Positions 1-9,439 are shown, counted from the first letter of the stretch. The stretch is DNA of 64,000 bases from CAVVDY01 sp963819645 (GCA_963819645.1 CAWFWZ010000007.1:81722-145721), one strand, 5' to 3'. Made by a program: numbers and translations. The notes: generated by a model not told the origin, from the letters alone.

Positions 1-68
1 CGTCACACTTATTTGGTTACCAAGTAGCTGGGGAAAGGAAACCCTCTCCCCATGAAGATCGCCGTTGC

Positions 69-419
69 TTACGCCAGTGCGAGCCGCACCTTGTTGAGGA
101 ATACCTGCGGGCCGCGAACCCGTGGAATGACTTCGTCGGGGCACTCCGAATCAAGTTCAGACTCGTTCCAGGTGATGACCACGACGTTGATGTCCGGCTG
201 CTCAGACTTGATCTCTTCACAAAGCTTGAGTGCGGCGTCGTAGTCCTCTTCCGAATCAACGATCACCAGGTCGCAATGCAAGCTCTGGCAGGCGGCCCTT
301 GCGCCTTCGACGGTGTGCACCGCCTTCACCGCGTAACCCTGCTGTTCGAGGAGAGCCTTGCGCGTGTCGATCAAGTACTGATCGTTTTGTACTAGTACGA
401 TTTGCTTTTGTGCGTTCAT
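69..419 (-). CDS. Single-domain response-regulator receiver protein
   Basis: This 116-residue protein has the size of a lone CheY-like receiver domain and no output domain. The first strand (IVLVQND) and the strand ending in a probable phosphoacceptor Asp55 (LVIVDSEED) fit the fold. The usual acidic pair near the start is N12-D13, and the conserved C-terminal Lys-Pro is not evident, so phosphorylation may be atypical. It begins at the ATG at 419 and lies about 140 bases downstream of tpiA on the same strand. A partner kinase is not visible. The fold assignment is fairly safe; the role is unknown. Confidence 0.7.
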   Translation of the reverse strand: MNAQKQIVLVQNDQYLIDTRKALLEQQGYAVKAVHTVEGARAACQSLHCDLVIVDSEEDYDAALKLCEEIKSEQPDINVVVITWNESELDSECPDEVIPRVRGPQVFLNKVRLALA

Positions 420-562
420 TTGCTTCTTTCGTATGCCAGCAAGCCGTGTGCTCGCCGGTTACAGCACTGTTGGAAGCAGCTCTGGAGCCTAAGGTTGTAG
501 AGAAGACCAGCGGATTATCGTGACGTGGCAGCGGGTTACGAGGCTAAGCAACTTGGCGCCAG

Positions 563-1315
563 TCAGTACATAACGATACGGGCGAAGGTTTTTGGATCCA
601 GGCTCGCTCCTCCCACCAACGCGCCGTCAATCTCTTCCTCGGTCAACAGGGCCGAGCAGATGTCGGCCTTCACGCTGCCGCCATACAGGATGCGAAGGTT
701 GTCGGCGAATTCCTGGCCAAAGGCTTTGGCAGCCTCGCCTCGAATGACGACATGCGCATCGACGGCCATTTCGGGCGTCGCGGTCTTTCCCGTACCGATT
801 GCCCACACTGGCTCGTAAGCAACCACCAGCTTTGCTGCCTTGCGGGCGGAGATTCCGTTAAACGCGCGCATGCATTGCCGCCGAAGAACATCCTCCGTCA
901 GTCCCGCTTCGCGCTCCTCCAATACCTCGCCCACGCAGACGATAGGCGTTAGGCCGCTTTCGAGAGCGAGCTCCAGCTTGCGGTTTACCGTGTCGTCGGT
1001 TTCGTTGAAATACTGGCGGCGTTCGGAGTGGCCGAGGATGACGTGGGTTACGCCGACACTCAACAGCATGGGCGCAGAGATCTCGCCGGTGAACGCGCCT
1101 TCGTTGACCCAATGCATGTTTTGCGCGCCGATAGCGACATTGGAGCCGGCGGCAGCAGCCACGGCGACCTGTAGATCGACATAGGGAACGCAGACGGCGA
1201 TTTCGTCGCGCTCGTGCTTAGCAACCAGTGGCAGGAATTCGTCGAAGAACGCGGTGGTTTGCTCAGGGGTTTTGTACATCTTCCAGTTGCCGGCGATCAG
1301 TTTTTTGCGAGACAT
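563..1315 (-). CDS. tpiA: Triosephosphate isomerase
   Basis: Interconverts dihydroxyacetone phosphate and glyceraldehyde 3-phosphate in the cytoplasm. The 250-residue length is normal. The substrate-binding Asn-Lys (GNWKMYK, Lys12), the catalytic His in ILGHSERR and the catalytic Glu followed by the flexible loop (AYEPVWAIGTGKT) are all present. It starts at the ATG at 1315. It lies downstream of a macro-domain gene, pgk and gap on the same strand, so three consecutive glycolytic steps are grouped. The reading frame is intact. Confidence 0.97.
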   Translation of the reverse strand: MSRKKLIAGNWKMYKTPEQTTAFFDEFLPLVAKHERDEIAVCVPYVDLQVAVAAAAGSNVAIGAQNMHWVNEGAFTGEISAPMLLSVGVTHVILGHSERRQYFNETDDTVNRKLELALESGLTPIVCVGEVLEEREAGLTEDVLRRQCMRAFNGISARKAAKLVVAYEPVWAIGTGKTATPEMAVDAHVVIRGEAAKAFGQEFADNLRILYGGSVKADICSALLTEEEIDGALVGGASLDPKTFARIVMY

Positions 1316-1330
1316 GTTATGAGTCCGTCC

Positions 1331-1918
1331 TCAGGTTTCAGAAGTAACCAGCTTAAGCGAACGGGCAGCTTGCGCGAAGCAATTAAGAGTGCCCAAGTCA
1401 TAAAGTACGAAGCGAACTTCACGAACGTGTTTTGCGGAGTCCAACGCTTCCCGCGCGCTGCTCACTGCGATTGGAGCGGCGAGCTCGATTGGATATCCAA
1501 AGATGCCGGTGGAGATGGCGGGAAACGCGATCGACGCAAGCTGCAACTCGTCAGCGACGCGAATCGACTCGCGATGGCAACTGGCCAGGGCCTCCGGTTC
1601 GCCACGATTACCGCCGGACCACATTGGCCCGACCGTATGAATGACGTAACGCGCCGGCAATCGACCGGCTGTCGTGGCGACGGCCTGTCCCTGAGGAAGA
1701 GTCCCCTGCTGCGCGACGATCCTGCGGCAATGGTCTTTGATCTCCGGGCCTCCGGCGGCATGTATGGCACCGTCAACGCCACCACCGCCCATCAGCGAGG
1801 AATTGGCTGCATTCACTATGGCATCGACAGTCTCGCGCGTGATGTCGGCCGGCCCGGCGATGAGGAGCAAGCGGCCGTCGCGGAGTTCAATGCGCAGCGG
1901 ATTGGGGGAGGTGGTCAA
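1331..1918 (-). CDS. Macro-domain protein (ADP-ribose deacetylase/hydrolase type)
   Basis: A 195-residue macro domain of the YmdB/Af1521 type, expected to bind ADP-ribose and remove acetyl or ADP-ribose groups from O-acetyl-ADP-ribose or modified proteins. Signature parts are DAIVNAANSSLMGGGGVDGA near residues 31-50, YVIHTVGP and the phosphate-binding AFPAISTGIFGYP. The Asn-Ala-Ala-Asn segment and the Gly-rich loop contact ADP-ribose in characterised relatives. It stops 15 bases before the tpiA start and so is likely co-transcribed with the glycolytic genes. The substrate in this organism is not known. Confidence 0.9.
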   Translation of the reverse strand: MTTSPNPLRIELRDGRLLLIAGPADITRETVDAIVNAANSSLMGGGGVDGAIHAAGGPEIKDHCRRIVAQQGTLPQGQAVATTAGRLPARYVIHTVGPMWSGGNRGEPEALASCHRESIRVADELQLASIAFPAISTGIFGYPIELAAPIAVSSAREALDSAKHVREVRFVLYDLGTLNCFAQAARSLKLVTSET

Positions 1919-2142
1919 AGTGAGGAATCAAACCGCATTCCGTTTGATGATTTGTCATCACGGGTGCCTTCCTTTGGCGCGAGGGATCTGATCTCGGGTG
2001 GTGAAAGCAGGTCCTTCGCTCCTCCACCCCATTGACCGCAAACCCGGCGCTCAATGGGGACCCCGCATTCGCGCAGGATGACAAATCAAAGAAAACACTT
2101 CTCCGCACGACCGAAGCCGTGCCCCTTCAAAGCGGCGAAAAA

Positions 2143-3351
2143 CTATTTGTCCGTCAGCGCCTCGACGCCGGGCAGCTTCTTGCCTTCGAGAAACTCCAAT
2201 GAAGCTCCGCCGCCGGTGGAGATGTGCGTGATCTTGTCGGCAAAGCCCGCAGCCTTCACCGCTGCGACACTGTCTCCGCCGCCAACGATCGAGACTGCCG
2301 CCCCGTTATCGGCGACCGCCTCGGCGATCTTGCGTGTGCCTTTCGCAAAAGCATCGATCTCGAAGACACCCATCGGGCCGTTCCAAACGATGGTGCGAGC
2401 GGTGCCGATCTCGGAGGCGAACGCCTCGATCGTCTTCGGACCGATATCGACCGCAATGCCATCCGGAGGAATTGGCTGGCCTTCGCCGATATGCTGAATG
2501 CGCGCACCTGCCTCGACCTTGTCGGCGACCACGTGATCGACCGGCAACAGAATCTGCACACGTTTCTCTTTGGCGTGTTGCAGCGTCTGCTTCGCCAGCT
2601 CGATCTTGTCGGCTTCCAGCAGAGACTTGCCGATTTCCTGTCCCTGAGCTTTGAGGAAGGTATAGGCCATGCCTCCACCGATGATGAAGGTATCGACCTT
2701 GCTCATCAGGTGCTGAATGACGCCGATTTTGTCGCTCACCTTGGCGCCGCCCAGGATCGCCACGAATGGCTTCTGGGGATGAGTCAGCACTTTGCCGAGA
2801 TACTCCAGCTCCTTTTCCATGAGCAAGCCTGCTGCGCTCTTCTCCACAAAGTGGGCGATGCCCTCGGTGGAGGCGTGCGCGCGATGCGCGGAGCCGAACG
2901 CATCGTTCACATAGAAGTCGCACAAATTCGCGAGCTGCCGGGCAAATTCCTGTTCATTCGCTTCCTCTTCGGCGTGGAAGCGAAGGTTCTCCAGCAGCAG
3001 AGTCTGTCCCTGCTCCAGCTTCTCGGCCATCTCTTGCGCCTGCAGGCCGATGCAGTCGGGAGAGAAGCCAACGTTTTCGCCGCGTCGCAAAACGTCGTCC
3101 AGCAGAATTCGCAGGCGCTCGGCCACCGGTTTGAGGCTCATCTTGGGATTGGGCTTGCCCTTGGGACGTCCCAGGTGCGAGGCGAGGATGAGCCGCGCTC
3201 CGTGACGCAACGCGTACTCGATGCTGGGCAGGGTCTCGCGAATGCGCGTGTCATCCATCACCCGGCCGCCGTCCAGGGGAACGTTGAAGTCCACCCGCAT
3301 CAGGATTCGCTTGTTGTTCAGGGGAAGATCACGAATCGACAACTTCGACAT
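2143..3351 (-). CDS. pgk: Phosphoglycerate kinase
   Basis: Transfers the phosphate of 1,3-bisphosphoglycerate to ADP. The 402-residue protein has the usual length. The N-terminal substrate-binding segment (MRVDFNVPLDGG) and basic patch, and the C-terminal nucleotide-binding segment (VGGGDSVAAVKAAG), are both present. It starts at the ATG at 3351. The gene lies between gap (upstream) and the macro-domain gene on the same strand. The frame is intact. Confidence 0.97.
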   Translation of the reverse strand: MSKLSIRDLPLNNKRILMRVDFNVPLDGGRVMDDTRIRETLPSIEYALRHGARLILASHLGRPKGKPNPKMSLKPVAERLRILLDDVLRRGENVGFSPDCIGLQAQEMAEKLEQGQTLLLENLRFHAEEEANEQEFARQLANLCDFYVNDAFGSAHRAHASTEGIAHFVEKSAAGLLMEKELEYLGKVLTHPQKPFVAILGGAKVSDKIGVIQHLMSKVDTFIIGGGMAYTFLKAQGQEIGKSLLEADKIELAKQTLQHAKEKRVQILLPVDHVVADKVEAGARIQHIGEGQPIPPDGIAVDIGPKTIEAFASEIGTARTIVWNGPMGVFEIDAFAKGTRKIAEAVADNGAAVSIVGGGDSVAAVKAAGFADKITHISTGGGASLEFLEGKKLPGVEALTDK

Positions 3352-3375
3352 AGGAAGCCACCTTACGAATTAGTC

Positions 3376-3585
3376 TTCACCACAGAGGCACAGAGGACAC
3401 GCACCAGAAATTGTAGAAGCTTTCTTAGGTACGGGGAGCCCAAATCCCTCAGGGCTAAAGCCCACGTGTTTTTTCAAGGAGTAACGCTGGCCTAAAGGCC
3501 CGCTCTACCCGAACAGTGCAGAAGTTCATAGAACCACGGGGCACGGAGAGTTGAGAATCAAATTCCTCCGTGCCTCTGTGGTGAA
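3376..3585. repeat. Inverted repeat pair in the gap-pgk spacer
   Basis: A 22-base arm at 3376-3397 (ttcaccacagaggcac plus gagga with one variable base) is repeated in inverted orientation at 3564-3585. The arms enclose the pgk-gap spacer, including a smaller palindrome-rich unit near 3447-3510 with agggctaaagccc and ggcctaaaggcc. The arrangement resembles a small non-coding mobile or structural element. No gene is visible inside it. Confidence 0.7.
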
Positions 3586-3591
3586 AATGAG

Positions 3592-4603
3592 CTACAGGCC
3601 TTTCTGCCCGATGTAATTGATCAGGTCACGTACGCGGCAGGAGTATCCCCACTCGTTGTCGTACCACGAGATCACTTTAACGCAGTTGCCGGCCACCACG
3701 CGCGTCATCGGTGCATCGACGATGGACGACCGTGGGTCGCCGCGGAAATCGATCGACACCAACTCGTTCGTCTCGTAGCCCAGGTAGCCCTTCAGCGGGC
3801 CGCTCTCGGAGGCGGCTTTCAATGCGTTGTTCACTTCCTCGACGCGTCGTCGGCTTTTCTACCCAGACGACCAGATCGACGACCGAAACATTGGGCGTCG
3901 GCACGCGCATGGCGAAGCCGTCCAGCTTGCCCTTCAGGTCGGGGATTGCCAGATAGATGGCCTTGGCGGCGCCGGTAGAAGTCGGAATCATCGATAGTCC
4001 GGCCGCGCGGGCACGGCGCAGGTCCTTGTGCGGGAAGTCGAGAATTACCTGGTCGTTGGTGTAGGAGTGAATGGTCGTCATGGTGCCGGCGACGATCTTG
4101 AACTTGTCATTCAGCACCTTGGCAACCGGACCCAGGCAGTTCGTAGTACAGGAGGCGTTGGAAATGATGTTGTGCTTGGCTGGATCGTAGGCGGCGTCGT
4201 TCACGCCCAAAACCAAGGTCACATCTTCGCCGGTGGCCGGAGCGGTGATGATGACCTTCTTGACCGTCCCCCGCAGATGCTGCTTAGCCAGTTCTGCTTT
4301 GGTGAAATGGCCAGTGGATTCAATGACCACCTGGACGCCGTACTTGTTCCAGTCGAGCTTCGCCGGATCTTTCTCAGCGAAAACCTGGATCTTCTTGCCG
4401 TCGATGTCGATGGAATCGTCCGTAGCCGTGATGTTGTTCGGCAGATTGCCCAAGATGGAGTCGTACTTAAGAAGATGCGCCAGTGTCTTGGGACTGGTAA
4501 GGTCGTTCACCGCGACGATGTCGATGTTCTTGTCGTTAAGAGCGGTGCGTAGAACGTTTCGGCCGATTCGTCCGAATCCGTTGATGCCAACTTTAATTGC
4601 CAT
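3592..4603 (-). CDS. gap: Glyceraldehyde-3-phosphate dehydrogenase (frameshifted)
   Basis: Oxidises glyceraldehyde 3-phosphate with NAD and phosphate. The N-terminal Rossmann motif (GINGFGRIGRNVLR) and the catalytic Cys motif (SNASCTTNCLGP) lie in one frame, 3850-4603. The C-terminal part (NNALKAASESGPLKGYLGY through SWYDNEWGYSCRV) lies in another frame, 3592-3845. One extra C in the run coding WVEKPTT-VEEVNNAL, near 3845, explains the break. Removing it gives about 336 residues, the normal length. This is most likely a sequencing error. The gene heads the glycolytic cluster. Confidence 0.93.
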
Positions 4604-4788
4604 TAGTACCTCGTCAAATGATTACTGAGAATTGTGAGCAGCGCAGCGAATTGGCTTTGCCATCCGCCGGAGCGTCTGCCGAGACCATCCACCACCAAAC
4701 TTGTCCTAAAACAAAAAAGACTAGCACCCGCAACCGGGTGTGGCCAATAGCAGACATCACAGTCACAGACCGGTTAAATCACAGACAG

Positions 4789-4920
4789 CCGGGTGGGTAG
4801 TGAGTCAGTTTGAACAGGAAGCCGCTCCTTTCGCGCACCGGCGCGAATCGGCGCGCCCGGATCCCTCGCTACGCGACTGAGGCGTGCTCGGGATGACAAA
4901 CTGACCCATTACCCACCCGG
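4789..4920. repeat. MITE-like element with 24-base terminal inverted repeats
   Basis: The arm at 4789-4812 and the reverse complement of 4897-4920 agree at 22 of 24 positions (core ccgggtgggta and gtcagtttg). The 132-base unit has no coding potential. Its interior carries atccctcgctacgcg and gctcgggatgaca, a theme that recurs in the spacers near 2087 and 42270. It lies between the divergent gap and kinase genes, within a gene-free stretch of about 350 bases. Confidence 0.7.
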
Positions 4921-4960
4921 CAGATTGCTCCCGAACTGGCAAGCGTGCTACAAGTGCAAC

Positions 4961-5944
4961 ATGCGCAGATGGATGCGCGACCGCGGCAAGCGGCGCAAAC
5001 AACAAACGAACGAGCAACCGCCACAGGAAAAGCCGGAGCCATTGCAGCCACGCTTTCCTGAGCGCGACGAGACCAACGAATTACCGCAAGAGGCGGCGCC
5101 TGAAGCATCGCCTGAGGTTTTAGATGAAGGCGGCGGCATGGAAGAACCATTCGCTGCTGAAGCCACGGGCGGTGATGACGAAGGGCCACCCCAGCAGGGT
5201 ACGCGCGCACAGCGCTCCCGCAGGCGCGGCCGCCGCGGACGCGGTAAGCCCCCGGCAACTCCGGCGCAGGCGCCCACGTTGCCTTCGCCTGGCGGCCCCA
5301 CCGGTGAAGCCGCGGAGGCTGAATCGCCCGCCGAGATGCATGATCCGGTTGCAAGCGCCCCGGCTGCAACCCAGGCTTCTGCGTCAGCGAAGTCGAAGGG
5401 CGCGGTTGTGCTTTCTATTGGCTTGCCGGGTTCCGGCAAGAGCACGTGGTTCAAGCGGCACAGCATACTTCCGCTCTCCAGCGATATGGTGCGCATTCTG
5501 CTGTTCGACGACGTGACGGAACAGCGCTACCAGGACCTGGTGTTCTCGACCTTACGCTCGATGCTGCGCGCACGTCTGCTGGCCAAGCGGCCCTGGAACT
5601 ACGTCGACGCCACCAACCTCTCACCGCACGAGCGGCGAAGCTGGATCAAGCTGGCGCATGATTTCGGCTATGAAGCGCACGCCGTGTTCTTCGACGTTCC
5701 CGCGGAGGTTTGCATGGAGCGCAACCACCGCCGCGAGCGCAATGTGCCGGAAGATGTCATGCGACGCATGGCCGGCAAGCTACGACCGCCAAAATTTGAG
5801 GAAGGCTTCGCGAAGATTACGGTGGTACGGCTGAAGAAGAAAGACGGCGAAACCGGACCAGCAGCGGGCGAGGAGGGTCAGCCGGGAAATAGTACCGAGC
5901 CTAACCCTAACGATCTGCCCAAGGTGGTTGATTCGGAGTACTAG
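4961..5944 (+). CDS. P-loop kinase of the polynucleotide-kinase-like AAA_33 type
   Basis: The first 130 or so residues are charged, Pro- and Ala-rich and probably disordered. A compact kinase-like domain follows. Its Walker A is LPGSGKST, followed by SSDMVR, a lid-like segment rich in Arg (MERNHRRERNVPEDVMRRM) and a central VDATNLSPHERR. This layout matches the small phosphotransferases that resemble T4 polynucleotide kinase. The ATG at 4961 is preferred over a TTG at 4925. The substrate cannot be deduced. It is divergent from gap and convergent with the VWFA gene downstream. Confidence 0.8.
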   Translation: MRRWMRDRGKRRKQQTNEQPPQEKPEPLQPRFPERDETNELPQEAAPEASPEVLDEGGGMEEPFAAEATGGDDEGPPQQGTRAQRSRRRGRRGRGKPPATPAQAPTLPSPGGPTGEAAEAESPAEMHDPVASAPAATQASASAKSKGAVVLSIGLPGSGKSTWFKRHSILPLSSDMVRILLFDDVTEQRYQDLVFSTLRSMLRARLLAKRPWNYVDATNLSPHERRSWIKLAHDFGYEAHAVFFDVPAEVCMERNHRRERNVPEDVMRRMAGKLRPPKFEEGFAKITVVRLKKKDGETGPAAGEEGQPGNSTEPNPNDLPKVVDSEY

Positions 5945-5949
5945 ACTGC

Positions 5950-7866
5950 TTAGAACGCGCCCGGAGCCGCGATCCGGGCGTGGTATCCCTTGCGGGCATG
6001 CACCTGCAGACGGGAGCCATTCCTGGTGGCAATCACGTTGATACTGCGATATTTGCCGTTTGGCTCGAAATCGGCAGGCTTGTAAGCGACTAAATAGCGG
6101 CTGCGGATGATGTCGCGCAGCTTATCGAAGGAGCGGCGCAGGTTATCCGAGTCCTGTGGGAACAACGCCTCGCCGCCACTCCGCCCGGCTAATTCTTCAA
6201 GCACCTTATCGGCGTCAGTTTTGTCGCCTCCGCTGTCCTTAGTGCTGATGGCGTAGATGGTCACGCCGCTGGCCTCGGCATCACTGATGGCGTGCCGCAG
6301 CGTGGTGTGGCTGGAGTTGTCTTCGCCATCACTCAGCACCACCAGAACCTTCGCCACCCGATCCCCCTCGGGATAGGCGGCCAGCTTGCCGCAGGCGAAA
6401 GAAACCGCGTCAAACAGGGCTGTTCCGCCGCCGTTAGTAAGGGTGCCGATTCCCTTTTCCAGGCTGTCGTGGCTCGCCGTGAAGTCCTGCGTGACCTCCG
6501 GCGAATTCGAGAAGCCAGCGACGAATGCCAGATCGTCGGGATTGGTGAGCAACTGCTCTAGAAATTTCGCAGCCGCGTGCTTTTCAAAGCCAAACCGCTC
6601 GTGAACGGAACCGCTGGTATCGACGAGCAATCCCACTCGCAACGGCAACTTGGACTGCGGCGTGAAGAGCAGGATCTTCGACGGCGGTCTTCCGTTGTCT
6701 CGGATTTGGATTTGAGAAAGCTCCAAATCATCGACCATGTGGCCATGACTGCTGACGGAGAAGAACAGCGCCACTTCGTCGACTACCGTGCGAATGGTCC
6801 AGGAATTTCCCGACGCTATTGCGGGAGCTGTGGGGATATCGGCAACCACCGCGTCATGTCCCAGGGCCGAACCGCCGGCGTTAGAGGCTTCCAAATTGCA
6901 ACCGTCACAGGGCTGGCTGGTTTCGTCCCCCAACGCATTCAGTTCGGCTTTCAATCTTGCGCTATTGGCAAGAGAGGTCGTGGTAGCCGAAGCAAGCTGG
7001 GTGTTCTTCGCCCCCAGGGCCGCGTTCTGCCCAGCGATTATCGTTCTGTTCTTCTGCAGTACCTCAAGGTTGTGGCGAGCGTCGGGAGCCAGCGGATTGG
7101 TCGGGTCTTCTTGCAGAAAATACGTCAGCTCGCGCTCCACAATATCGGGCTTGTTCAAGGAAAGCGCAGCCGAAGCGGAGATGTAGTGAGCGTTGCTCAT
7201 CCCCTTGTGCGGGCGCTGGTGAATCCGCTCGACCGTCGCGATGGCTTCCGCAAAGCGGTGATTTGAATCCTGCGAATAGGCCAGAGCGGTCAGCACGTTA
7301 ACATCGCCGGGACGCAATAGCGATGCTTTCTCGAAGTACTTCTCCGCCGTCTCATAATCGTTGTCAGCGATGGCAAGTCGCCCCAGATTCATGATCGGGC
7401 GCGCGAATTTGTCATCCAAGGCGACTGCCTTTTCCCACTGCGCTTTGGCATTGGCGTTATCGTCGGTATCGTTGTAAGCCATCCCCAACGCATTAAGCGC
7501 GGACACAAACTTGGGGTACAGTTCGAGCGACTTCTGTAGGTGGGGAATAGCTTCAGGAGAGTGCTGGCTGCGCAGCAGGGTGACGCCTTCGTTGTATTCC
7601 TTCGCCGCTTTGGGTGGAGCGTTCAGATCGAGAACGGAAACCGTTCCCGACTCGACCAAGGCTGCCTTGGCCTTATTCTGGGCCTCCTCCAACTCCTTCT
7701 TGGCTTTATCCTGGTTGCGCATGCGCAACTCGCCAAAATCCAGAGCCGCAACCTGGGCTTCGATGGTTCCGGGCCCGCCGCTTGTATTAACCAACTGGGC
7801 CCATGCACGGGGAGTTAATGCGCTCAAAATGAAAAGGCTGCAAACGAAGATCGGCTGGCGCTTCAT
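5950..7866 (-). CDS. Exported TPR plus VWFA-domain protein
   Basis: A 638-residue protein with a signal peptide (hydrophobic stretch ending APRAWAQ). A TPR region spans about residues 70-300 (for example NALGMAYNDTDDNANAKAQWEKA-like repeats). A C-terminal von Willebrand A domain spans about residues 390-620, with the metal-binding motif DTSGS in VGLLVDTSGSVHER. Proteins joining this VWFA type to other repeats are typical of Acidobacteriota. The likely role is protein-protein contact in the periplasm or at the surface. The frame is intact; function is unknown. Confidence 0.85.
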   Translation of the reverse strand: MKRQPIFVCSLFILSALTPRAWAQLVNTSGGPGTIEAQVAALDFGELRMRNQDKAKKELEEAQNKAKAALVESGTVSVLDLNAPPKAAKEYNEGVTLLRSQHSPEAIPHLQKSLELYPKFVSALNALGMAYNDTDDNANAKAQWEKAVALDDKFARPIMNLGRLAIADNDYETAEKYFEKASLLRPGDVNVLTALAYSQDSNHRFAEAIATVERIHQRPHKGMSNAHYISASAALSLNKPDIVERELTYFLQEDPTNPLAPDARHNLEVLQKNRTIIAGQNAALGAKNTQLASATTTSLANSARLKAELNALGDETSQPCDGCNLEASNAGGSALGHDAVVADIPTAPAIASGNSWTIRTVVDEVALFFSVSSHGHMVDDLELSQIQIRDNGRPPSKILLFTPQSKLPLRVGLLVDTSGSVHERFGFEKHAAAKFLEQLLTNPDDLAFVAGFSNSPEVTQDFTASHDSLEKGIGTLTNGGGTALFDAVSFACGKLAAYPEGDRVAKVLVVLSDGEDNSSHTTLRHAISDAEASGVTIYAISTKDSGGDKTDADKVLEELAGRSGGEALFPQDSDNLRRSFDKLRDIIRSRYLVAYKPADFEPNGKYRSINVIATRNGSRLQVHARKGYHARIAAPGAF

Positions 7867-8217
7867 AGCGGCTTCTTAGCCATATACCATACCAGCAAAC
7901 GTCTCACAATATGTCTGGATTTGGGACGGATTGCAGACCCAAGGGGTCGGGCCGCACGCGGTGTCTCTCGCGGAAAAAGCAGCTTTCTATTCCTGCTGGA
8001 TTTCATTTTGCTGAAAGCTCTCGGCAAGCTAGTATTTCTGAACAACCTGTAACTCAGCAGGATGCAGGTGAGTACCGAGTACGGCTCCATGCGTGTGAGA
8101 GCCTTCCCAAGGTCCCCCCATACCAAAATCTGTCGGCATGCGCAGGAAATTAACCTGCGGTTTCGCTGTAACAGGCTGAACCTACACCAACTACTTGAAA
8201 GCTAAAGGGGGTTTGCT
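7867..8217. other. Gene-free divergent spacer
   Basis: About 350 bases lie between the VWFA gene and the MscS gene, which are transcribed away from each other. Both promoters must lie here. I see no convincing gene, terminator or known riboswitch. Confidence 0.5.
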
Positions 8218-9060
8218 GTGGAACTGAATATCAACAATCTCATGCAGTCGGGAACGGCGCTTTTGCTTGCCCTGGGACTGAAACTTCTGGAAGCGCTTGC
8301 GATCTGGATTGTCGGCCGCTGGCTGATTGGCATCGCCACCAGCATGATCGGCAGGGCAATGACCAGGCAGAAGATCGATCCGACGCTCATCCGCTGGATT
8401 CAGAACGCCACTGCGGCGCTGCTGAACATCGCCCTGGTCGTGGCCATCCTTGGCTTCTTCGGGGTGCAGACGACGACGTTTGCGGCGCTGGTCGCCGCTG
8501 CCGGCGTGGCGATTGGAATGGCCTGGAGCGGACTGCTGGCGAACTTCGCAGCCGGCGTCTTCATGATTATCCTCCAGCCCTTCAAAGTTGGGGATTTCGT
8601 GGTCGCCGGTGGAGTTATGGGCAAGGTGCATGAGGTCGGTTTGTTCGTCACCTCCATCGATACGCTGGATAACGTCCGCAACATCGTCGGCAACGGCAAG
8701 ATTTTTGGCGACGTCATCCAGAACTTCACCACAAATCCGTTTCGTCGGGTTGACCTGACAGCACAGCTTGCCCACGGAGTAGACGTGCACGTGGCAATGT
8801 CGATGCTGAAAGATGCACTGAAGAAGATCCCCAACGTGGTGCAGACGCCTGCTCCTGACGTTGAGATTCTTACTTTCACGCTTGCCGGCCCGGTGCTTGC
8901 GGTTCGTCCGTACTGCAACAACACGAATTACTGGCAGGTTTATTTCGATACCAACCGGGTTATCAAAGAAACGGTCACGGCTGCCGGATTTGGCGTGCCG
9001 GAAACGCATTACGCGGTTCGTGGCGCGGCTGGCTCGTTCGCAGCGGCGCAAAACGCCTGA
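8218..9060 (+). CDS. Small-conductance mechanosensitive channel (MscS family)
   Basis: A 280-residue inner-membrane protein starting at GTG 8218, with AAAGGGGG about ten bases upstream. Three hydrophobic segments fall in the first 130 residues. The third has the Gly/Ala-rich pore-helix pattern (AAAGVAIGMAWSGLLANFAAG) and leads into the beta domain (FKVGDFVVAGGVMGKVHEVG) and a C-terminal alpha/beta domain. It should open under membrane tension and release solutes. The length matches E. coli MscS (286). Confidence 0.93.
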   Translation: MELNINNLMQSGTALLLALGLKLLEALAIWIVGRWLIGIATSMIGRAMTRQKIDPTLIRWIQNATAALLNIALVVAILGFFGVQTTTFAALVAAAGVAIGMAWSGLLANFAAGVFMIILQPFKVGDFVVAGGVMGKVHEVGLFVTSIDTLDNVRNIVGNGKIFGDVIQNFTTNPFRRVDLTAQLAHGVDVHVAMSMLKDALKKIPNVVQTPAPDVEILTFTLAGPVLAVRPYCNNTNYWQVYFDTNRVIKETVTAAGFGVPETHYAVRGAAGSFAAAQNA

Positions 9061-9237
9061 TTATGCTGCAGATCGAACGCCCGTGGCTTTAGGTAATTGC
9101 CTGGCGACTCGTAATCCGCCGGTGAATTTTAGGGACGTTGCGATGACTGTTACCGCATTGCAACGTCCTTATACTTAGCTGTGCTAATTTTTGGCAGTTG
9201 TAGGATTAACTCGAGGCAGCTAATAAATCGGTCTGGT

Positions 9238-9389
9238 TTGTATCAGGGCACGACTTTTGGTCGTGCCGAATAACGGCAATTTTAGGGATCAGGGCTTTAG
9301 CCCCTGCAAATCCCTGATCTTTCGGCAGGGGCTGAAGCCCAAACGCGGGCTGGCAGCTTTTGGCACGTCTAAGACGTGCCCTGATACAA
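9238..9389. repeat. Nested palindromic element (REP/MITE-like)
   Basis: A 15-base perfect inverted repeat (ttgtatcagggcacg) occurs at 9238-9252 and 9375-9389. Inside are perfect hairpins at 9248-9267 (ggcacgac, loop, gtcgtgcc) and 9362-9380 (ggcacgtc, taa, gacgtgcc). A further inverted pair lies at 9292-9307 and 9325-9340 (gggctttagcccctgc, one mismatch). The whole unit can fold as a multi-stem cruciform. The 16-base core also occurs at 28342-28357. It sits between mscS and a secreted-protein gene. Confidence 0.8.
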
Positions 9390-9439
9390 GGCGGTTTAGG
9401 AGATAGCCCTCGCCCAGTGATCGAAAACAGGAGTCGCTC

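Noticed and set aside
2224..3495. A 423-residue open frame on the plus strand over pgk
   Set aside because: It is antisense to a clear pgk and has no recognisable domain; a GC-rich shadow frame.
7990..8150. A structured leader upstream of mscS, considered as a riboswitch
   Set aside because: No known riboswitch core could be matched by eye.
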